From NCBI GenBank assembly GCA_020354665.1, contig CP070653.1, positions 3,002,411-3,054,631 on the forward strand: a stretch of DNA of 52,221 bases, in the 5' to 3' direction. This DNA comes from Burkholderiales bacterium (GTDB lineage Bacteria > Pseudomonadota > Gammaproteobacteria > Burkholderiales > Burkholderiaceae_C). The position numbers and the translations under genes are program-made. Positions within the stretch are counted from its first letter, which is position 1. Each line of letters begins with the position of its first letter. Below the pieces are notes generated by a model. The model was not told the DNA's origin. It saw nothing but the letters and a program-made list of their open reading frames with translations, and made no database searches. Below, piece after piece: positions 17,876-26,972 of the stretch.

Positions 17876-19749
17876 GCGGCGATCCTCCCGATGTCGGCCC
17901 CGGTCTGCGCCCTCACGCGGTGACCATTGCCCAGCTCATGGAGCACGCCGGCGTCCCCGTCATCCCAGGCAAATGGCGCGCGCCACTCGCGCGGATCACG
18001 CGCTGCGCCTTCCAGCACCGCCCCCAGGTCGAGCCTTCGGGCCAGGTCGGGATACGGCACGGCGGCGAGCAGGCCGCGCGTGTACGGATGCAGCGGGTTG
18101 CGGAACAGCGCCTCGCGCGGCGCGATCTCGACGATGCGGCCCTTGCACATCACCGCGATCTCGTCGGAGACGTAATCGACGACCGCCAGGTTGTGCGAGA
18201 TGAACAGGTAGGTCAGGCCCAGCTCGGCCTGCAAGTCCTTCAGCAGATTCATGATCTGCGCCTGGATCGACACGTCGAGCGCCGAGACCGGCTCGTCGCA
18301 CAGCAGCAGGTCGGGCTTCAGTGCGAGCGCGCGCGCGATGCCGATGCGCTGGCGCTGGCCGCCGGAAAACGAATGCGGGTAGCGCGACAGGAAGCGCGGA
18401 TCCAGACCAACCAGCCGCATCAGTTCCTTGACCATTTCGGCCTGGTAGTCCGCATCGCCCATCTTGTGGATGACAAGCGGCTCGCGCAGGATGTCGAAGA
18501 CGGTCATCCGCGGCGACAACGAGCCCATCGGATCCTGGAAGATGTACTGCACGCGCCGGCGAAATTGCAGCAGCGCCTGCTCGTCGGCGTTGCCGACGTC
18601 GATCGGCCTGCCGCGGTCGTTGTAGGTGATGCGCCCCTCGTCCGGCGACAGTGCACGCATGATCATCTTCGACAGCGTCGTCTTGCCGCAGCCGCTCTCG
18701 CCGACGAGGCCGAAGCATTCGCCGCGCTTGATCGAAAACGACACGTCCGTGACCGCACGGACGGTATGCGATTCCCCGCCCCAGAAGCCCACCTTGCGCG
18801 TCGTGAATGACTTGCTCACGCTCTCGACGGCGAGGTGCACTTCGGGCGCATCGCTCGGCCATGGCTCGTGCACCTTCAGCAGCGGCCCCGTCTGGTGGTC
18901 GATCTCCCGCACCGGCACGAGCCGCTCGCCGTGCTTCATGTCGAAGTGCGGCACCGCACGCAGCAGCGCGCGCAGATAGGGATGCCCGGGCCGCTCGAAG
19001 ATGTCGTTCACACCGCCGTACTCGGTGCGCCGGCCACGGTAAAGCACGACCACCTCGTCGGCGAGGTTGGCGACGACGCCCAGGTCGTGGGTGATGATCA
19101 GCACCGCCATGCGCAGGCGCGACTGCAGGTTCTTGACCAGGGCGAGGATCTGCGCCTGGATCGTGACGTCCAGCGCGGTCGTCGGTTCATCGGCGATCAG
19201 CAGCGAAGGCCGACAGATCAGCGCCATCGCGATCATCGCGCGCTGCCGCAGCCCGCCGGACAGCTCGAACGGATACATGCCCAGCGAGCGCTGCGGATCC
19301 GGGAAGCCGACCAGGCCGAGCATCTCTGCCGTCAGCTTCATGCCTTCGGCACGGCCCACGGCATGGTGCAGAAACAGCGCCTCGCTGACCTGGTCGCCGA
19401 CGGTGTGCAACGGCGAGAGCGACAGCATCGGCTCCTGGAAGATCATCGATATGCGCGCACCGCGCACCTTGCGGAACTCGCTGCCGTCCGGGTCGAGCTG
19501 AGCCAGATCGAGCGTCGTCGCCTTCTTGGCGTTAGACAGCAGGATCTGCCCGCCCGTAATGCGGCCGTTCTTGGGCAGGATGCCCATGATCGCCTGCGCG
19601 GTGACCGATTTGCCGGAGCCCGATTCACCGACCAGCGCGACGGTTGAACCTTCGCGCACGCGGAACGACAAGCGGTCGAGCACCGGCACGCGCGTGCCGC
19701 GCACGTCGAACTCCAGCGACAGATCTTTGACGTCGAGCAGGTTGGTCAT
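17872..19749 (-). CDS. ABC importer ATPase with two fused nucleotide-binding domains (DppDF/YejF type)
   Basis: A 625-residue cytoplasmic ATPase containing two complete ABC domains. Domain 1 (about 5-260) has Walker A GESGSGKS, signature LSGGLRQRAMIAMAL, Walker B LLIADEPTTALD and ITHDLG. Domain 2 (about 305-560) has GESGCGKT, FSGGQRQRIGIARAL, LLLCDEPVSALD and ISHNLA. Both sites look competent. Each domain is followed by the oligopeptide-transporter C-terminal segment (HPYLRALL and HPYTRGLL) found in OppD/OppF. The fusion of the two subunits resembles YejF. It is the first gene of the operon ATPase - binding protein - permease B - permease C; all joints overlap by one to four bases. Confidence 0.93.
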   Translation of the reverse strand: MTNLLDVKDLSLEFDVRGTRVPVLDRLSFRVREGSTVALVGESGSGKSVTAQAIMGILPKNGRITGGQILLSNAKKATTLDLAQLDPDGSEFRKVRGARISMIFQEPMLSLSPLHTVGDQVSEALFLHHAVGRAEGMKLTAEMLGLVGFPDPQRSLGMYPFELSGGLRQRAMIAMALICRPSLLIADEPTTALDVTIQAQILALVKNLQSRLRMAVLIITHDLGVVANLADEVVVLYRGRRTEYGGVNDIFERPGHPYLRALLRAVPHFDMKHGERLVPVREIDHQTGPLLKVHEPWPSDAPEVHLAVESVSKSFTTRKVGFWGGESHTVRAVTDVSFSIKRGECFGLVGESGCGKTTLSKMIMRALSPDEGRITYNDRGRPIDVGNADEQALLQFRRRVQYIFQDPMGSLSPRMTVFDILREPLVIHKMGDADYQAEMVKELMRLVGLDPRFLSRYPHSFSGGQRQRIGIARALALKPDLLLCDEPVSALDVSIQAQIMNLLKDLQAELGLTYLFISHNLAVVDYVSDEIAVMCKGRIVEIAPREALFRNPLHPYTRGLLAAVPYPDLARRLDLGAVLEGAARDPREWRAPFAWDDGDAGVLHELGNGHRVRAQTGADIGRIAA

Positions 19750-20164
19750 TGCGCACCCCGGCGCCGCGCGTCCGCGGCATGACGCCTGCGTCCGAATCGC
19801 CGCGGCAATCCTAATCGGACGCGTGGCGTAGGCACAACCGTGTTTTCGCTCGGACGCCGATCACCGAGCGCAGCCCGTCCGAGGCTGGGCAACGGCGTCG
19901 AGGACATGGGCTGACCGTCGTGCGCTGCCGGCGTCGGCCGCGGGCCGCGCCAGCGCGCAGGCTCATTGGCTCGGCCCCCCAGCAGTCACGCGCGGTCGAT
20001 CGCAAGTCATGCTGCACCGCAACAGTGCGGTGCGTCCGGCGCACTGCGAATCCGCTCGCGCACGGAATCGCCTGCGACGCGCGAGCCATCTTTCGCGTCC
20101 GTCATGTCGCGGCGGAGCCACTCCTCCTGCAACGTGTCGGGCGGCCAAGACGTCGCAGCGCCCG
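19750..20164. other. Intergenic region upstream of the importer operon
   Basis: No supported gene is present in these 415 bases; frames on both strands are low-complexity translations. On the minus strand, weak promoter-like hexamers TTGTGC (19832-19837) and TAGGAT (19808-19813) are 18 bases apart upstream of the ATPase gene. They match consensus poorly, so I give them little weight. Confidence 0.35.
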
Positions 20165-21517
20165 CTAACGGCGCGTTTCGCCGGACGGCAGCGGGAGCGG
20201 CGACCAGCCGCACGCCCCCCGCAAAGCCCAGAGCTGCATCCGCGCACGGGCATAGGTCTCCTTGAACGGCCACAGCAGCCAGTCGGTGACGCCCGCATGC
20301 ACACCGGCCGCGATGTCGATCTCCTGCTCCCGCGACGCGACGACGATGATGGCCGGGTCGGTCAGATCCTGTCCGACGGTTTCGCGCAGCGTGCGACACA
20401 GCTCGAGGGCGTCATGCCCGGCGAACTGGCGCTGCACGGCGACCACAGAAGGCTTGTGGCGCGCAGCCAGGCGCAGCAACGCGTCCGCATCGGCCGCGTC
20501 CAGCGATCGGCCGCCATCGGCCTGCACCGCTGCGGCGAGAGAACGTGCCGGCTGCGGGTCGGTGGCCAGCAGCACGACGCGATCGGTCGGAACGGACAAC
20601 GGGCGCGCCTCGACGTTTGCTGCAACTCGCGCCGGCGCACGGACGACCGGCGCGCCGTGCAATTCGATTTGCATGCCTTCGGCAGCACCGAATACGTCGA
20701 CCCCACTGCCGTTCATTCGCTGACGCGCGAGTTCGACGAGCGCGTCCACGCTGTCGTCGTCGCGCATCGGCCCGTGGTGGAACAGCGCCAGCTGACGCAC
20801 CCGGCCGGAGGTCGCCAAGTCGACAGCGAACTCGACCGGGCTGTGCCCCCAGCCGATGTAGCGGTCGTAGTCCTCCACGGTGAACTGCGCGTCGTGAATC
20901 AACAGATCGGCCGCTTCGACGAAGGCCGCGTACTGGCGTTCGTCGGCACTGAGCGGCGGCTGATCGCCGCGGGCGAGCGCCGGCGAATGCGGCTCGTGGT
21001 CCGTCGCATAGACGAGGGTCGCTCCATCGGCCTCGATCCGGTAGCCGAGCACGAGTCCGGGATGGTTCAGGTAATACGTGCGGATCCGCACGTCGCCGAT
21101 CTCGAAGCTACCCTCGAGCAGGTCGTGGTACCGGACCTTCGCGGCGAACTGCCCGGCCGTGATCGGGGAGTAGCTGTATTGCATCTGGCCGGCCAGCGTC
21201 TCGCGGATCGAGGGACCGAAACCACGCGGACCGTAGATGTCCCATTCGAATCGCGCGTCGAACAGGGGCCCGAGAAACGGCAGCCCCTGGATGTGGTCCC
21301 AATGTGTGTGGGTGATCAACACATGACCGTGCCGCGGAGCGTTCGGCTCGGCAAGCAGCGCGTGGCCGAGCGCGTGTGCGCCGCTGCCGCAATCCAGCAC
21401 GATCAGCACGCCGCTACCGGTGCGCACCTCGACGCACGGCGTGTTGCCGCCGTAGCGGACGGTTTGCGGCCCCGGTTTCGGAATCGAGCCGCGCGTGCCC
21501 CAGAAACGTACCTGCAT
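20165..21517 (-). CDS. Metallo-beta-lactamase-fold protein fused to a pseudo-receiver domain
   Basis: A 450-residue two-domain protein. Residues 1-300 are a metallo-beta-lactamase fold of the RNase Z/phosphodiesterase-like type that begins with VRFWGTRGSIP. Its metal site HTHWDH is at residues 70-75, with YATDHEP and LIHDAQF further on. Residues about 318-440 have the alternation of a CheY receiver (VVLLATDPQPARSL at the first strand, ALELCRTLRE, IIVVASREQE), but the phospho-acceptor Asp after the third strand is absent (VVAVQRQFAG) and the usual Lys before PF is Trp (LLWPF). It is thus a phosphorylation-independent pseudo-receiver. It stands alone, divergent from the GYD gene. Domain order MBL-receiver suggests nucleotide- or cyclic-dinucleotide-related hydrolysis under signal control; the substrate is unknown. 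Confidence 0.85.
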   Translation of the reverse strand: MQVRFWGTRGSIPKPGPQTVRYGGNTPCVEVRTGSGVLIVLDCGSGAHALGHALLAEPNAPRHGHVLITHTHWDHIQGLPFLGPLFDARFEWDIYGPRGFGPSIRETLAGQMQYSYSPITAGQFAAKVRYHDLLEGSFEIGDVRIRTYYLNHPGLVLGYRIEADGATLVYATDHEPHSPALARGDQPPLSADERQYAAFVEAADLLIHDAQFTVEDYDRYIGWGHSPVEFAVDLATSGRVRQLALFHHGPMRDDDSVDALVELARQRMNGSGVDVFGAAEGMQIELHGAPVVRAPARVAANVEARPLSVPTDRVVLLATDPQPARSLAAAVQADGGRSLDAADADALLRLAARHKPSVVAVQRQFAGHDALELCRTLRETVGQDLTDPAIIVVASREQEIDIAAGVHAGVTDWLLWPFKETYARARMQLWALRGACGWSPLPLPSGETRR

Positions 21518-21781
21518 CCGTGCTCCCCTGATCGCTTGCCGCCAACACCCGGCATCGCGCGACGCGCGTCGGACAAGACCCGATTTATACGCTACCGCGC
21601 CCGCGATGCCGCGGCCCGGCGGCTGTCGTGCCGTCCTGCGCCGTTGACGTTGCGATTGACCCCACCCGATGTGTGGAATCGGCGGGGCGACTCAACACTT
21701 CGAACGCTTAGCATCGCCCCGTCCAGGGAGACGAAACAAGAAATCGCCGTCGAACCAGGCTCAAACCCAGGAGACCCATTC

Positions 21782-22114
21782 ATGCCCAAGTACATCACCT
21801 TCTTCTCGTACACGCGCGAGGCTGCGCAATCGATGATCGCCAAGCCCTCCGATCGAGTCGCGGCGGCCGGTGCCCTCGTCGATTCCTCCGGCGGCAAGCT
21901 GGAGGCGTTCTACTGGATGCAAGGAGACCACGACGGCTTTCTGATCGGGACCTACCCGGACGGCATCGCCGCAGCGGCGCTCGCGACTGCCGCCGGCGCA
22001 ACCGGTGCGATCTGCAACCTGGAGACCCACGAGATCTTCGACCGCGACGCGCAGGCGAAGATCATGAAGGCGGCCAAGGCCGCGCAAAAGGCCTACAAGC
22101 CCCCGACCGCCTGA
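21782..22114 (+). CDS. GYD domain protein
   Basis: A 110-residue protein of the GYD family, a small alpha/beta-barrel-like domain of unknown function named for a Gly-Tyr-Asp motif. Typical features are the opening MPKYITFFSYT, the central GGKLEAFYWMQGDHDGFLI (where the motif is G-D-H-D) and EIFDRDAQAKIMKAAK at the end. AGGAG about 9 bases before the ATG at 21782 supports the start. It is monocistronic, with a strong hairpin terminator just behind it, and has a long leader (21518-21781) facing the MBL gene. No function can be assigned. Confidence 0.88.
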   Translation: MPKYITFFSYTREAAQSMIAKPSDRVAAAGALVDSSGGKLEAFYWMQGDHDGFLIGTYPDGIAAAALATAAGATGAICNLETHEIFDRDAQAKIMKAAKAAQKAYKPPTA

Positions 22115-22124
22115 CATCCGGAGA

Positions 22125-22161
22125 GCGGGCGCCGCGCGAATGCGCCCCGGCGCCTGCTTTT
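22125..22161 (+). terminator. Intrinsic terminator of the GYD gene
   Basis: A 10-base stem GCGGGCGCCG (22125-22134) pairs with CGGCGCCTGC (22148-22157) with one mismatch, a 13-base loop, and is followed by TTTT. It begins 10 bases after the stop codon. Confidence 0.65.
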
Positions 22162-22400
22162 CGACCGGTCACCCGTTCCGAGGTTCGCCCCCGCCGCAAG
22201 TGCGGCGGCGGGTTGATTGCGTTCCAACGCAGCGGCCGAAACGCCGACACCGCGTTTCGTGACGCGAGGTCCCACACCGACACCGGTCGCCGTGCTGCGC
22301 TGATCGTGAGCGCGGCGGCAACGCGCGGGCACGCCGCTGCCTACAATCGCGCGGCTTGGCGCCGGCTTGGCGGCCATCAACCGCGCCGCGCGGCGCCGCT

Positions 22401-24167
22401 GTGCGGAAGTCCGTTTTGCCCAAGCAGAGCATCTACCAGCTGATCGGCAGCTTCGTGCTGCGGCACTGGCGTGCCTACGTGCTGTCGGCGCTGATGCTCG
22501 TCGGCGTCGCGGCGCTCACGGTGTGGGTGCCGCGCGAGGTGGGCCGCATCGTCGACGGGCTGGTCGGCGGACAGCTGCGCGGTGCCGGCCTGTGGCGTGA
22601 ACTGGTGACGCTGGTCACGATGGGCGTGGCGATCTACCTGCTGCGCGTGGGCTGGCGGCTGCAGCTGTTCGCCGCTGCCTACCGGCTCGGCGTCGAGCTG
22701 CGCACCCGCCTCTACGCGCGACTTGCGACGCAGGGGCCGCCGTTCTTCCAGCGCAGTCGCACCGGCGACCTGATGGCGCGCGCGACCAACGATGTCGATG
22801 CGGTCGAGATGGCCGCCGGCGAGGCGTTCCTTGCCGGCTTCGACGGCACGCTGACGCTGGTGCTGGTCGTGGCCATGATGACGCTGGGCGTCGATTGGCG
22901 GCTCGCACTGGTGGCGCTGCTGCCGTTTCCGGTCATGGCGTGGAGCTTCTGGGTGATCTCGCGTCGCGTGCACGATGCCTGGCGCCAATCGCTCGACCGC
23001 TTCTCGGCACTCAACGACCACGTGCAGGAAACCGTGGCCGGCGTGCGTACGCTGCGCGCGCTCGGTCTCGAGCCGCGCGCGGGCAAAGAGTTCGGCACGC
23101 GCACCGAGGCGGCCGCCGCTGCCGGTCTTGCCGCATTGAAGTGGGAGGCCGCGTACGAACCGGCCGTCGGCCTGACGCTGAGCGCGGCCACCGTGCTGAC
23201 GCTCGGCATGGGTGGCTATTTCGTCTGGCAGGGCCAGCTCAGCGTCGGTCAGCTCACCGCGTTCACGATGTACCTGGGTCAGTTGATCTGGCCGATGTTC
23301 GCGATGGGTTGGGTGCTGTCGCTGCTCGAGCGCGGCCGCGCCGCGTGGGCACGGCTCGAGCCGGTGTTGAATGAGCCGCCGAGCATCGAAGATCGCGGCA
23401 CGATCGAATCCGTGCCCGCCGGACCGCTCGCGTTCGAGTCGGTCAGCTTCAGCTATCCGGGCCGCTCGGCGCCCGCACTCGATCTTGTCTCGATCGAGCT
23501 GGCGCCCGGACAGTCGCTCGGCGTCGTCGGCCCGACCGGTGCCGGCAAGTCGACGTTGCTCAACCTGCTGCTGCGGCATTACGCGCCCGATCAGGGCTGC
23601 ATCCGTTGGGCGGGCCGACCCATCGAGCAGTACCGCCTGTCCGCGCTGCGCGCGGCAATTGCCTGGGTGCCGCAGGAACCGTTCCTGTTCTCCGCGTCGA
23701 TTACGCAGAACATCGCGCTCGCGCGCGCCGAGGCGAGCCGCGCCGAGGTCGAGCAGGCTGCCCGGCTGGCCGACCTGCACCACGACGTCCGCCGCTTTGC
23801 CGACGGCTACGAGACGGTCGTCGGCGAGCGTGGCGTGACGCTGTCGGGCGGGCAGCGGCAACGGGTGGCCATCGCGCGAGCGCTGCTGACCGACCGGCCG
23901 CTGCTGCTGCTCGACGACGCACTGAGCGCGGTCGACACCGCGACCGAGGCGCGCATCCTCGAACACCTGCGCGCCGCACGCGCGGGGCGCACGGCGATCA
24001 TTGCGAGCCATCGGCTGTCGGCCCTTGCCGACGCCGACCAGATCGTCGTGCTGAAGGCAGGCCGCATCGTCGAGCGCGGCACGCACGACGAACTGCTGGC
24101 GCAGGGCGGCTGGTACGCCGCGCAGTGGCGCTACCAGCAACTCGAGGAAAGCCTCAATGCCGCGTGA
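22401..24167 (+). CDS. ABC exporter half-transporter, MdlA-like
   Basis: A multidrug-type half-transporter of about 588 residues. The transmembrane domain (about 1-310) has six helices, starting with SIYQLIGSFVLRHWRAY, close to the MdlA pattern; the N-core has RSRTGDLMARATNDVDAVEMA. The ATPase domain (about 330-570) has Walker A GPTGAGKST, Q-loop VPQEPFLFS, signature LSGGQRQRVAIARAL, Walker B LLLLDDALSAVDT (Asp instead of the catalytic Glu) and H-loop IASHRLS. The degenerate Walker B is typical of heterodimeric exporters where one site is non-catalytic. The start is uncertain: GTG at 22401 is given; TTG at 22416, with GGAAG six bases before it, is an alternative. It overlaps the next gene by 11 bases, so the two form a heterodimer. 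Confidence 0.9.
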   Translation: MRKSVLPKQSIYQLIGSFVLRHWRAYVLSALMLVGVAALTVWVPREVGRIVDGLVGGQLRGAGLWRELVTLVTMGVAIYLLRVGWRLQLFAAAYRLGVELRTRLYARLATQGPPFFQRSRTGDLMARATNDVDAVEMAAGEAFLAGFDGTLTLVLVVAMMTLGVDWRLALVALLPFPVMAWSFWVISRRVHDAWRQSLDRFSALNDHVQETVAGVRTLRALGLEPRAGKEFGTRTEAAAAAGLAALKWEAAYEPAVGLTLSAATVLTLGMGGYFVWQGQLSVGQLTAFTMYLGQLIWPMFAMGWVLSLLERGRAAWARLEPVLNEPPSIEDRGTIESVPAGPLAFESVSFSYPGRSAPALDLVSIELAPGQSLGVVGPTGAGKSTLLNLLLRHYAPDQGCIRWAGRPIEQYRLSALRAAIAWVPQEPFLFSASITQNIALARAEASRAEVEQAARLADLHHDVRRFADGYETVVGERGVTLSGGQRQRVAIARALLTDRPLLLLDDALSAVDTATEARILEHLRAARAGRTAIIASHRLSALADADQIVVLKAGRIVERGTHDELLAQGGWYAAQWRYQQLEESLNAA

Positions 24168-25944
24168 CGTAGCGACGACAGCTCCCGTGGCGCTGCGGCA
24201 AGAGCCCGCGCGCTCCGAGCGGCGGCAGGCGTTCGTGCTGCTTGCGCGCGCTGCCGAGCCCGACCGGCGCCGGCTCGCCTGGGCCTGCGCGTGGCTCGCA
24301 CTGGCCGGCGTCCTCGATGCGGTCGGGCCGGTGCTCGGCAAGCACTTCATCGACGACCATCTGCTGCCGCGCGATTTCGACGCGCGTGCGATCGGCCTCC
24401 TGCTCGCGGGCGTGCTCGCCGCCGGCTGGTCGGCGAGCCTGCTGCGCTACGTCCAGCTGATGCGATTGGCCGGGCTGGCGATGCGCTCGGTGCGTCGCTT
24501 GCGCGAATGGGTGTACATGCACGTGCTGGGCCTGCCGATGGCGTTCTTCGACCGTGCCATCACCGGCCAACTGGTCAGCCGCATCACCAACGACACCGAG
24601 CAGATTCGCCAGCTGTATCAGCAGGTGCTGTTCGAGGTGCTGCAGGGCCTGACCCTGTTGGTTGGCGCGATCATCGCGATGGCCTGGCTCGACTGGCGGC
24701 TGATGCTGATCGTGCTGATGCTGCTGCCGGCCACCGTCGCGATCATCTGGGCGTACCAGCGGTTGTCGGCGCCGGCGGTGGCACGCACCCGCGAACTGCG
24801 CAGCGACATCAACGCGCAGATGGCCGAGGGCATCGCCGGCATGGGCGTGCTGCAGGCCACCGGGGCAGTCGCGCGCTTCACCGGCCGCTTTGCCGACACC
24901 AACGACGGCTACTACCGCTCGCGTCTCGGCGAGCTGCGCGCCAATGCCTGGTTGCTGCGGCCCGCGCTCGACCTGTTCAACGTCCTGTTGATCGTTGCGG
25001 TGACGGCCGGTTTCGGCGTGCAGCGGTTCGACGGCGTGCAGGTCGGCCTGCTCTATGCGTTCATCAGCTACATCGCCCGCGTCGTCGAGCCGCTGATCCA
25101 GATCTCGCTGCAGTTCTCGCTGCTGCAGCAGGCGGTGATCGCGGCGGCGCGCGTCAACGCGCTGCTGCGCGAAGGCAGCAGCGAGACGGTGCCGCAGGGC
25201 CGGCCGCTCGAAGCCGGCGCGGTGCGGCTGGCCGACGTGACCTTTGGCTACGACCCCGATCAGCCGGTGCTGCACGACCTGAACCTGCAGATTCCGGCCG
25301 GGAGCTTCTATGGCATCGTCGGCCACACCGGCGCTGGCAAGAGCTCGCTGCTGGCGTTGTTGCTGCGCTTCTATGCACCGCAGGCGGGTCGCATCGAGAT
25401 CGACGGGGTGCCGCTGGCGTTGATCGGCGATGCGCCGTTCCGTGCCGATGTCGCCGTGGTGCCGCAGGAGCCGTTTCTGCTCGCCGCCAGCGCCCGCGAG
25501 AACATCGACATGGGACGCGGGCTCGCGAGGGCGCAGATCGAATCGGCCGCACGCGCGGCGCGGGCACACGACTTCATTGCCACGCTCGAGAACGGCTACG
25601 AGACGCCGCTCGGCGAAGGCGGCGCGCGGCTGTCGGCTGGGCAGAAGCAGCTGGTCGCGGTGGCACGTGCGCTCGCGGGTCAGCCGCGCATCCTCTTTCT
25701 CGACGAGGCGACGTCGCGCATCGACAGCGAGACCGAGCGACGGGTGCAGCAGGCGCTGGCCGAGCTGCACGGCAAGGTCACGGTGATCGCGATCGCGCAC
25801 CGGCTGTCGACGATCCGCGCCGCCGACCGCATCGTCGTGCTCAACCACGGCCGCATCGCCGAGCAGGGTACGCACGACGAGCTGATGGCGATCGCGGGCG
25901 GCATCTACCAGCGGCTGTACCAGCTGCAGCAGATCGGCGAATAG
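24157..25944 (+). CDS. ABC exporter half-transporter, MdlB-like
   Basis: A 595-residue half-transporter, partner of the upstream gene. Six helices lie in residues about 35-320, with MAFFDRAITGQLVSRITNDTE between them. The ATPase domain has GHTGAGKSS, VPQEPFLLA, a modified signature LSAGQKQLVAVARAL (S-A-G-Q), Walker B ILFLDEATSRID with the catalytic Glu, and IAHRLST. The Glu here together with the Asp in the partner indicates one competent and one degenerate ATP site, as in known heterodimeric multidrug exporters. Natural substrate unknown. It ends 82 bases from the convergent CheR gene. Confidence 0.92.
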   Translation: MPRDVATTAPVALRQEPARSERRQAFVLLARAAEPDRRRLAWACAWLALAGVLDAVGPVLGKHFIDDHLLPRDFDARAIGLLLAGVLAAGWSASLLRYVQLMRLAGLAMRSVRRLREWVYMHVLGLPMAFFDRAITGQLVSRITNDTEQIRQLYQQVLFEVLQGLTLLVGAIIAMAWLDWRLMLIVLMLLPATVAIIWAYQRLSAPAVARTRELRSDINAQMAEGIAGMGVLQATGAVARFTGRFADTNDGYYRSRLGELRANAWLLRPALDLFNVLLIVAVTAGFGVQRFDGVQVGLLYAFISYIARVVEPLIQISLQFSLLQQAVIAAARVNALLREGSSETVPQGRPLEAGAVRLADVTFGYDPDQPVLHDLNLQIPAGSFYGIVGHTGAGKSSLLALLLRFYAPQAGRIEIDGVPLALIGDAPFRADVAVVPQEPFLLAASARENIDMGRGLARAQIESAARAARAHDFIATLENGYETPLGEGGARLSAGQKQLVAVARALAGQPRILFLDEATSRIDSETERRVQQALAELHGKVTVIAIAHRLSTIRAADRIVVLNHGRIAEQGTHDELMAIAGGIYQRLYQLQQIGE

Positions 25945-26026
25945 CCCGTCCGTCATCGGCAGCTGGGGTGCACCGTTCCAGCCAGACAACGATGGCCTGG
26001 CTCGCGGCCTCCTCGCGCTACCTCGA

Positions 26027-26848
26027 TCACTCTGGCGCGTTGCGCCGATAGACGCCGCGCGCGCCGGGCCACGCCGAGAATTCACTGGCGCCAGCCGGCA
26101 GCGACTCGTGGCAGCCGAGCACCAGCGCGCCACCCGGCCGCACGCGCGCGGTCACGCGCTGGAAGATTTCGCGCTGCAATTGCGGCGCGTAGTAGGTCGC
26201 CACGACGTTGCGCAGCAACACGAGGTCGAACGGTCCGTCCGGCATCTCGTGGCGCAGGTCCTGGTGCACGAACTCGACGCCACGCCATTGCGGACGCATG
26301 CAAAACCGGCCGTCGCGCTCGTCGAACGCGGCAGCGCGCAAATCCGGCGGCAGCTCCTTCAGGCTGCTGCCCGCGTAGCAGCCGGCTCGCGCCCGCTCGA
26401 GCAGCTGCGTATCGCAGTCGGTGGCGACGATGCGCAGCGCAACTCCCGGCTGCTGCGGCTGGATGTGCAGTCCCCACGCGACCGCGAGCGTGTACGGTTC
26501 TTCGCCCGACGCGCAACCCGCGCTCCAGCAGGCGTGCATCGTGCGCTGCGCCCGGCGCGCGGCCTGCGCCAGCGCCGGCAGCACCTCGCGCTCGAGCGTG
26601 CCGAACACTTCGCGATCACGGTAGAAGCGCGAGATCGGGATGGCCAGCAGCGCATCGAGCTCGTCCCACTCGAGGCGATCCAGCTCGAGCCGTCGCCGGT
26701 AGTCGGCGATGTCGGCCAACCCCAGCGCGCGCAGTCGGCGGGCGAGGCGCTTGGCGACGAGCCGCCGCACCTTGCGATAGCCGCCCCAACGGCGCTGCAA
26801 TCGCGGCAACGCCCATTGCAGGAACGCGGTGCACTCGGTGTCGGTCAC
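26027..26848 (-). CDS. Stand-alone CheR-type protein-glutamate methyltransferase
   Basis: About 273 residues from the GTG at 26848 (an ATG at 26893 would add 15 residues; neither has a good ribosome site). The N-terminal helical domain (about 1-70) and the SAM-binding domain follow CheR. SAGCASGEEPYTLA is the glycine-rich SAM motif, VATDCDTQLLERARAG is the acidic segment, and LRNVVATYY is the counterpart of the family CRNVLIYF motif, with the Cys lost. CheR enzymes transfer methyl groups to receptor glutamates; no other chemotaxis gene is nearby, so it may serve a non-chemotactic receptor or have another substrate. Divergent from the nitroreductase across 124 bases. Confidence 0.8.
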   Translation of the reverse strand: MTDTECTAFLQWALPRLQRRWGGYRKVRRLVAKRLARRLRALGLADIADYRRRLELDRLEWDELDALLAIPISRFYRDREVFGTLEREVLPALAQAARRAQRTMHACWSAGCASGEEPYTLAVAWGLHIQPQQPGVALRIVATDCDTQLLERARAGCYAGSSLKELPPDLRAAAFDERDGRFCMRPQWRGVEFVHQDLRHEMPDGPFDLVLLRNVVATYYAPQLQREIFQRVTARVRPGGALVLGCHESLPAGASEFSAWPGARGVYRRNAPE

Positions 26849-26972
26849 GCGTCGAGCCGCGCCTCGCCGAGGGTCAGCAGGTCCATACTGCATTCAGGGG
26901 CCGGGGATGGCCGATTGTGACCGCTGTCGGGGTGCTGGCTCGGTGCCCCGAAGCCATCCGAGGGAAGCGACG

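Noticed and set aside
20009-21781. Very long plus-strand open frame running into the GYD gene
   Set aside because: It lies opposite the metallo-beta-lactamase gene, is Arg- and Ala-rich with no domain, and the GYD protein has its own ribosome site and ATG at 21782.
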